Shown: positions 15,068 through 19,047 of the stretch, piece by piece | Numbering within the stretch: the first letter of the stretch is position 1 | Layout: each line of letters starts with the position of its first letter | Source of the DNA: an uncultured Clostridia bacterium | Lineage (GTDB): Bacteria; Bacillota; Clostridia; Christensenellales; UBA1242 | Length of the DNA stretch: 19,047 bases | Direction of reading: 5' to 3' | Assembly (NCBI GenBank): GCA_944381255.1 | Contig: CALWKL010000007.1 | Coordinates: 1 to 19,047 of the forward strand | Position numbers and translations under genes: made by a program | Notes under the pieces: model-generated | What the model saw: the letters and a program-made list of their open reading frames with translations, nothing else | What the model was told of the DNA's origin: nothing | The model's database searches: none

Positions 15068-16114
15068 TTATTCTCGACCATTACTAGTCTTTGGCTCAGA
15101 TACTGATTCAAGCATATCTTCAGTAACTGATATAACATTGCCAATTTTTGTCAGCAAATCTCTCTCGCTAAACTCTTTTACTTGCTCGATAGAAGATACC
15201 AAGCTATTAGTGTTTGCAGAGCCGTGTGCCTTGACTACTATTTTCTTAGTACCCAACAGTGGAGACCCACCGTATGCTTGATAATCATAAGTCTTTAAAA
15301 TTTTCTTGAGAGGTTTCTTTATAATTAGTCCACCAATCTTACCTTTAAGCGAAGACTTAAGACCTGTTTTTAATACATGCATAAAACTCTTTAGAGTACC
15401 CTCTATACTTTTTAGTAATACATTACCAGAGAAACCATCGCTTACAATGACATCATACATACCACTCATGGCATCTCTAGCCTCCATATTTCCTACGAAA
15501 TTAATAGGTAGACTAGCGAGCAATTTGTTCGCCTCTTTGGCTAGTTCATTGCCTTTTGCATTTTCTACACCTACATTAAGTAAAGCCACTCTTGGTTGAG
15601 GAATGCCCTCCATAACACGCATATATTCGCTACCCATTAGGGCAAAATGCGCAAGATTAATAGGCTTACAATCCATATTAGCACCACAATCAATCAGTAA
15701 CACTTTACCACCCTTGATAGTAGGTAACAGTGGTGATAGCCCGGGACGAGAAATTCCCTTTAGTCTGCCCAATTTCAAGACAGCACCACTCAATACAGCT
15801 CCTGTGCTACCAGCAGATACAAGACCAGCATAATCACCTGTTTTTAATAAATCAAGTGCTACAACAAGCGAACTATCTCTTTTTGAACGCAGAGCTTCGA
15901 CAGGCGACTCATCACAAGTAATGATAGTCTCTGCATTGATAATATTTAATCTAGTTTTGTCATAAGAACGATTGAGCAAAATCTGCTCCAATTCAGCCCT
16001 ACGCCCTACTATATCTATCTCTAAATTTTTGTGTTTAAACAATGCTATCAAACATGCATCGATTACCACACTAGCTCCGTTGTCTCCACCATAAGCATCT
16101 ACCAAAATTTTCAT
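15068..16114 (-). CDS. plsX: Phosphate acyltransferase PlsX
   Basis: Converts acyl-ACP to acyl-phosphate, the acyl donor for PlsY, in the first step of phospholipid synthesis; it is peripheral to the inner membrane face. Family motifs are the start MKILVDAYGGDNG, SAGSTGA, LIDCGANMDCKP, LLNVGVENAKGN, DGFSGNVLLKSIEG and DYQAYGGSPLLG. I chose ATG 16114 (348 residues) because AAAAGGGA lies about nine bases upstream; the ATG two codons earlier (16120) is only about three bases from that site. The open frame continues to 16177 but crosses the promoter. The protein is a little longer than typical PlsX (about 330-340), with a polar C-terminal tail. It has its own promoter after the rpmF terminator and leads the plsX-smc-ftsY run. 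Confidence 0.95.
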   Translation of the reverse strand: MKILVDAYGGDNGASVVIDACLIALFKHKNLEIDIVGRRAELEQILLNRSYDKTRLNIINAETIITCDESPVEALRSKRDSSLVVALDLLKTGDYAGLVSAGSTGAVLSGAVLKLGRLKGISRPGLSPLLPTIKGGKVLLIDCGANMDCKPINLAHFALMGSEYMRVMEGIPQPRVALLNVGVENAKGNELAKEANKLLASLPINFVGNMEARDAMSGMYDVIVSDGFSGNVLLKSIEGTLKSFMHVLKTGLKSSLKGKIGGLIIKKPLKKILKTYDYQAYGGSPLLGTKKIVVKAHGSANTNSLVSSIEQVKEFSERDLLTKIGNVISVTEDMLESVSEPKTSNGRE

Positions 16115-16148
16115 TGTCATCTTCCCTTTTAATATTAATACTACAATT

Positions 16149-16177
16149 ATCTTAGCATATTTTGTTCGATTTTTCAA
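16149..16177 (-). promoter_or_regulatory. Promoter of plsX-smc(-ftsY)
   Basis: Minus-strand TTGAAA (16177-16172) and TAAGAT (16154-16149) are spaced 17 bases apart. TGC directly upstream of the -10 makes it an extended -10 element. It lies downstream of the rpmF terminator, so plsX does not depend on rpmF transcription. I see no FapR-type operator dyad around it. Confidence 0.7.
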
Positions 16178-16203
16178 TTAAATTAACCAAAATAATTGAA
16201 TAC

Positions 16204-16231
16204 AAAAAAGAAAAACAGCCTATCTAGGCTG
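16204..16231 (-). terminator. Terminator of rpmF, containing its stop codon
   Basis: On the minus strand, CAGCCT (16231-16226) pairs with AGGCTG (16221-16216) over an AGAT loop, then runs into TTTTTCTTTTTT. The last two Ala codons and the TAG stop of rpmF lie within the stem-loop. Ribosomes finishing rpmF would therefore cover the hairpin, so termination may be partly translation-dependent. Confidence 0.8.
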
Positions 16232-16433
16232 CTTTGTTTTCTTTGTCTTTTCCTTTCTCTAAAACAAGAACTTGCTTACCATCGTAATAACCACATTTTT
16301 TACATACGCGGTGAGCCAACTTTGGCTCATGACAACGAGGACATTCTACAATTGCTGGAGCACTTATTTTCCAACAAGAAGCTCTGCGAGAACGCTGTCT
16401 TGCCTTAGAGGTCTTCGATTTAGGAACTGCCAT
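16224..16433 (-). CDS. rpmF: Large ribosomal subunit protein bL32, zinc-binding form
   Basis: Small basic protein of the 50S subunit. The start MAVPKSKTSKARQRSRRAS is the bL32 signature, followed by a zinc ribbon with Cys31/Cys34 (CPRC) and Cys44/Cys47 (CKKC). It is therefore the C+ paralogue; zinc-free versions lack these residues. The 69-residue length is slightly long because of a charged Lys/Glu tail. ATG 16433 is preceded by GGAGG eight bases upstream. rpmF next to plsX is widely conserved in bacteria, but the DUF177/YceD gene usually found upstream of it is absent here and tmcAL is divergent instead. Confidence 0.96.
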   Translation of the reverse strand: MAVPKSKTSKARQRSRRASCWKISAPAIVECPRCHEPKLAHRVCKKCGYYDGKQVLVLEKGKDKENKAA

Positions 16434-16479
16434 TTAGTTTAGACCTCCAAATAATATAAAACATATATGTACGGGTATT

Positions 16480-16508
16480 ATTATACAACAAGACTATTTA
16501 CTTGTCAA
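16480..16508 (-). promoter_or_regulatory. Consensus promoter of rpmF
   Basis: Minus-strand TTGACA (16508-16503) and TATAAT (16485-16480), 17 bases apart: a perfect match in both hexamers and spacing. Such a strong promoter fits a ribosomal protein gene. The leader of about 40 bases is too short for a known L32 regulatory structure. From 16509 to 16659 the sequence is very AT-rich, with no gene or structure that I can support. Confidence 0.92.
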
Positions 16509-16659
16509 CGCAAAATTAAAAAGTTTTTTGTGAATATAAAAAATTTTTCAATCCATAAAATATACAAATTTAAAATTCAGTTTTTAATAATTATTATCAA
16601 AATTATTATAGAAAACTATTGTACTTTGATAAACAAAATAAGAATTTGTAAATTTTGTT

Positions 16660-16687
16660 TTGAAAAGTAGCAATTTTGTGTTATACT
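16660..16687 (+). promoter_or_regulatory. Promoter of tmcAL
   Basis: TTGAAA (16660-16665) and TATACT (16682-16687) are spaced 16 bases apart. TGT immediately upstream forms an extended -10. The leader is about 35 bases. Confidence 0.7.
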
Positions 16688-16726
16688 AAATAAAATATCG
16701 ATAATATCAAGGTTAACGAGGTTAAT

Positions 16727-17998
16727 ATGAAATTTTGTGCAATAATTTGTGAATATAACCCTTTCCATAACGGACACTTTTATCAAATAACAGAGAGTTT
16801 GAAAAAAAGTGGTTGTGATGGTGTATTGTGCATAATGGGAGGTAATTTTAGCCAAAGAGGAGAGCCAACTCTAGTAGACAAATACACTCGTGCAGAGATG
16901 GCTATTGCAGGAGGAGCAACAGCTGTAGTACAGATACCCACCTACTTTTGCACCGCAACTGCAGAAATTTTTGCACATGCTGCAGTAAAAATCGCTACAA
17001 GTTTTGCAAATGTAACACACCTCTCCTTTGGTAGCGAATGTGGTGATATTCGTAGCCTGACAGAACTAGCTAAATTTTTGAATAAAGAGCCAGAATTTTA
17101 TAAATCACGTATTAGGCGAAACTTAAACGATGGCTATTCTTTAGGCAAGGCAAAGACTCACGCCCTGCAAGAGTGCATTGATGAAGGTTTTGTAAAATTT
17201 TCTGATCCAGAAATGGTATCTAAACTTCTGGACTCACCAAACAATATCCTTGGAATAGAATACCTAAGAGTGCTACAGCGCTCTTCTCGCACCGATATTA
17301 CACCTATCACAATAAAGCGTATCACAGAAAAAGATACTGATAATGAAGATGTAAATTACGGACTTACCACTGCGACAGCTATTCGCTCTAGCGTGTATGA
17401 AAGTAAGCGTATATGGAATATTCGCAAATTTATACCTAGCACTCCATTCAAAATTTTCGCTCGAACTTTGCAAACAATAGGTCTACCTGACATTGATATC
17501 TGGGGAAACCTCGCTCTTTACCGCTTCCGTACAGGTAGTCCAAATGAATTGAGGCAAAATTTTGATGTATGCGAAGGAATTGAAAACAAACTGATAACAT
17601 CAGCACGTGAAAATGTGGAATACTCAAAATTTTTGGAAAATAGTATATCTAGGCGATTTACACAAGCCCGCATTCAGCGAATTATCACCGCATGTTTACT
17701 ATCTTTGCGCAGTGAATACACCCGTCATATATACGAAATCGACCGTCTCCCTTATATCAAATTACTTGCAGCAAAGCACAAACCAGAGGTACTTGCTAGT
17801 TTGAACGAATGTAATACAATTTTGGTATCTCGAAAACAAGATGCTTTGGCAGCACAAAAAGACCCTTTTGGCAAAATACTTATGTTTTCTGAAGACAAAG
17901 CCAATAGCTTATATTCGCTATTACTAGATATAAATAAAGACCAGCAAAAAGAGTTTGTGCAAAGTGATATTTATCAAAAACCTATACTTATGAAATAA
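16727..17998 (+). CDS. tmcAL: tRNA(Met) cytidine acetate ligase TmcAL (YlbM family)
   Basis: Forms N4-acetylcytidine at the wobble position of elongator tRNA(Met) from acetate and ATP, which prevents misreading of AUA. The nucleotidyltransferase-like N-terminal domain has CEYNPFHNGH at residues 8-17, containing the HxGH ATP motif, and NFSQRGEP at 40-47. It continues with the family-typical THLSFGSECGD region and a helical C-terminal part. The length of 423 is normal. ATG 16727 has only a modest GAGG (16718-16721) upstream. TmcAL is largely restricted to Bacillota and relatives, which supports the taxonomic inference. It is a single gene divergent from rpmF; proximity of ylbM and rpmF is seen in other members of the phylum. 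Confidence 0.93.
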   Translation: MKFCAIICEYNPFHNGHFYQITESLKKSGCDGVLCIMGGNFSQRGEPTLVDKYTRAEMAIAGGATAVVQIPTYFCTATAEIFAHAAVKIATSFANVTHLSFGSECGDIRSLTELAKFLNKEPEFYKSRIRRNLNDGYSLGKAKTHALQECIDEGFVKFSDPEMVSKLLDSPNNILGIEYLRVLQRSSRTDITPITIKRITEKDTDNEDVNYGLTTATAIRSSVYESKRIWNIRKFIPSTPFKIFARTLQTIGLPDIDIWGNLALYRFRTGSPNELRQNFDVCEGIENKLITSARENVEYSKFLENSISRRFTQARIQRIITACLLSLRSEYTRHIYEIDRLPYIKLLAAKHKPEVLASLNECNTILVSRKQDALAAQKDPFGKILMFSEDKANSLYSLLLDINKDQQKEFVQSDIYQKPILMK

Positions 17999-18029
17999 AA
18001 ACTTGTAGTAATTAAGTTTATTAATCTAA

Positions 18030-18071
18030 AAAAAGAAGAACTTGTAAATTTTAGTAAAAGTTCTTCTTTTT
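18030..18071. terminator. Terminator downstream of tmcAL, usable in both directions
   Basis: A 14-base-pair stem (18030-18043 with 18058-18071) closes a 14-base loop. The stem is A-rich on the left and ends in T on the right, preceded by further A, so both strands have a T-tract. It serves tmcAL and could stop read-through from the convergent gene at 18257. Confidence 0.8.
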
Positions 18072-18087
18072 AGTTATTACTTTTTAT

Positions 18088-18223
18088 ATAAAACCTGGTT
18101 TTATTTCCCCGTAAATTTTTAAATAGATTAACTATTTTAAGTCTACCTTATAAATTTCTGCTATAAATATAGCATTTTAAAAAATATATTAATATTTAAT
18201 CAACTTTTTGCATATTTATGCAA
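18088..18223. repeat. Three short palindromes in the gap after tmcAL
   Basis: Three small hairpins lie in this AT-rich gap: ATAAAAC/GTTTTAT around CTG (18088-18104), TGCTAT/ATAGCA around AAAT (18159-18174) and TTGCAT/ATGCAA around ATTT (18208-18223). None has a proper T-tract on the minus strand, so none is a clear terminator for the gene at 18257. They may be remnants, weak termination aids or chance dyads. Confidence 0.35.
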
Positions 18224-18256
18224 TAAAACAAGTATACTCAAAAGACAACAAATATT

Positions 18257-18895
18257 TTATCGTACCATTTCAGCACAATTTGTGTGATTAGCCACTTCCT
18301 TATTCCCACTCAATACTATATCGATTAGCCCTAATACAGAGTCTTTATCTTCTGCATATGTAGGAGAATTTATATCCAACACAAAATCAAATTTACTTTC
18401 GTCATACTCCTTTGATAAATTTACTATTCCACTTTTTTCTAGCATTGCAATATTTTCATCATTCAGTGAATTTCTTTGTTTTAAGTTAAAAATAACAGCC
18501 TCATTTGAAGTTTTCATTAAAATCTTAATATCACATTTATCAAAAAATGGAAATTTATCCAATTCAACATAATCAATTATAAGATTTTCTTCCTTATCAA
18601 TATTCTTGTTAATCTTATAAGGAAGCCTGTATAGAGTATTTAATTTTCTTAAAATTTCATAAGTTTTCCTTTCTATCCTATTTAATTGTTTGAAATTTGC
18701 CAAACAGTCAAATGTATGATTATCCAATTTTGAACTCTCAAAGCCCAAGAAAACTTCCAGTACCTTGCTAAAATGCTTCAGTAACTTTATATTATATTTA
18801 TCTACCTCTATATATTTAAAATTATATTTTTGCGCAAGTTCTTGGGATAAAGTTGATTTCCCACTTGCACAAATTCCACATATTCCTATTATCAT
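18257..18895 (-). CDS. P-loop kinase-like protein, dephospho-CoA-kinase or nucleotide-kinase fold, substrate unknown
   Basis: A 212-residue cytoplasmic protein. Walker A GICASGKST at residues 7-15 sits right after the first strand. A second strand with VDKY (31-34) is followed by a long charged helical region (36-100). A possible Walker B strand, NLIIDYVELDKF (104-115), precedes CDIKILMKTS, a strand-then-loop pattern seen in CoaE-like kinases. An Arg-containing stretch (LKQRNSLNDENIAMLEKSG) could be the lid. It lacks the usual CoaE opening (GGIGSGKS), so I would not call it CoaE. The ribosome site is weak (AAAAGAG), although the promoter is strong. The gene is more AT-rich than its neighbours, rich in Asn, Lys and Ile codons, and stands alone, so transfer is possible. 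Confidence 0.7.
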   Translation of the reverse strand: MIIGICGICASGKSTLSQELAQKYNFKYIEVDKYNIKLLKHFSKVLEVFLGFESSKLDNHTFDCLANFKQLNRIERKTYEILRKLNTLYRLPYKINKNIDKEENLIIDYVELDKFPFFDKCDIKILMKTSNEAVIFNLKQRNSLNDENIAMLEKSGIVNLSKEYDESKFDFVLDINSPTYAEDKDSVLGLIDIVLSGNKEVANHTNCAEMVR

Positions 18896-18959
18896 AATTT
18901 AACTCTTTTGTACCTTTTTAAATTATATGAACCATAAAATTACTATAAACTATAACTAC

Positions 18960-18987
18960 ATTGTACCACATAAATAAAAATTGTCAA
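18960..18987 (-). promoter_or_regulatory. Promoter of the P-loop kinase-like gene
   Basis: Minus-strand TTGACA (18987-18982) and TACAAT (18965-18960) are spaced 16 bases apart, with TGG before the -10 giving an extended element. Both hexamers and the 16-base spacing are the same as in the promoter at 9381. The leader is about 60 bases. Confidence 0.8.
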
Positions 18988-19011
18988 TACTCCAATTTTT
19001 ATCAAAATAAC

Positions 19012-19047
19012 GAAAGTAAAAATTAAATATAGAAAGTAAAAATTAAA
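19012..19047. repeat. Tandem repeat at the right edge
   Basis: GAAAGTAAAAATTAAA occurs at 19012-19027 and again at 19032-19047, separated by TATA, giving a 20-base period. The second copy ends exactly at the window edge, so the array may be longer outside. Confidence 0.7.

Noticed and set aside
16580..16620. Fur-like AT-rich imperfect repeat upstream of tmcAL
   Set aside because: The resemblance to GATAATGATAATCATTATC is poor and expected by chance in sequence this AT-rich; neither flanking gene is an iron gene.
16467..16670. AT-rich 67-codon open frame in the rpmF-tmcAL gap
   Set aside because: It overlaps the rpmF promoter, has no ribosome site, and its Ile/Lys/Phe-rich composition is what random AT-rich sequence encodes.
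18257..18895. Firm assignment as dephospho-CoA kinase (coaE)
   Set aside because: The P-loop context and the region after it do not match the conserved CoaE start, so only a fold-level call is supported.
19012..19047. Start of a CRISPR array
   Set aside because: The spacer between the two copies is only TATA, the repeat is low complexity, and no cas gene is nearby.

Overview
The window is AT-rich bacterial chromosome. It is densely packed with housekeeping genes that have good Shine-Dalgarno sites, sigma-A-type promoters and hairpin/T-tract terminators. TGA is used as a stop (lepA) and TGG encodes Trp, so the standard bacterial code applies. The rpmF-plsX-smc-ftsY run, lepA-hemW and a YlbM/TmcAL homologue all point to a low-GC Bacillota, most likely an uncultured Clostridia-like lineage. 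The archaeal-type class I lysyl-tRNA synthetase is unusual for that phylum but occurs in scattered members. I see no mobile element, phage module, CRISPR array, rRNA or tRNA.

Layout. (1) 1-2226, minus: a lysS(class I)-serS synthetase operon with a clear promoter; serS runs off the left edge. (2) 2397-4305, plus: a 95-residue two-helix membrane protein overlapping the replicative helicase gene dnaB, followed by a terminator that can act in both directions. (3) 4548-5237, minus: an archaeal-type (Prx6-like) peroxiredoxin with repeats upstream of its promoter. (4) 5526-8466, minus: lepA-hemW, translationally coupled, then a terminator. (5) 8609-9349, plus: a GDPD-fold protein whose catalytic residues look degenerate. 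(6) 9455-10450, plus: an unrecognised 331-residue soluble protein with a strong promoter, strong RBS and its own terminator. (7) 10485-16114, minus: plsX-smc-ftsY, preceded by separately transcribed rpmF (16224-16433). (8) 16727-17998, plus: tmcAL, divergent from rpmF. (9) 18257-18895, minus: a P-loop kinase-like protein of uncertain substrate. The window ends in a short tandem repeat.

Most genes serve translation and tRNA charging or modification (serS, lysS, lepA, rpmF, tmcAL), replication and chromosome organisation (dnaB, smc), membrane lipid synthesis and protein targeting (plsX, ftsY), or redox and haem handling (peroxiredoxin, hemW). I found no convincing new multi-gene system. The features most worth attention are the long proline-rich, acidic-tipped tail on DnaB, the probable GDPD pseudoenzyme, the well-expressed orphan protein at 9455, the small membrane protein fused by overlap to dnaB, and the absence of acpP and rnc between plsX and smc.
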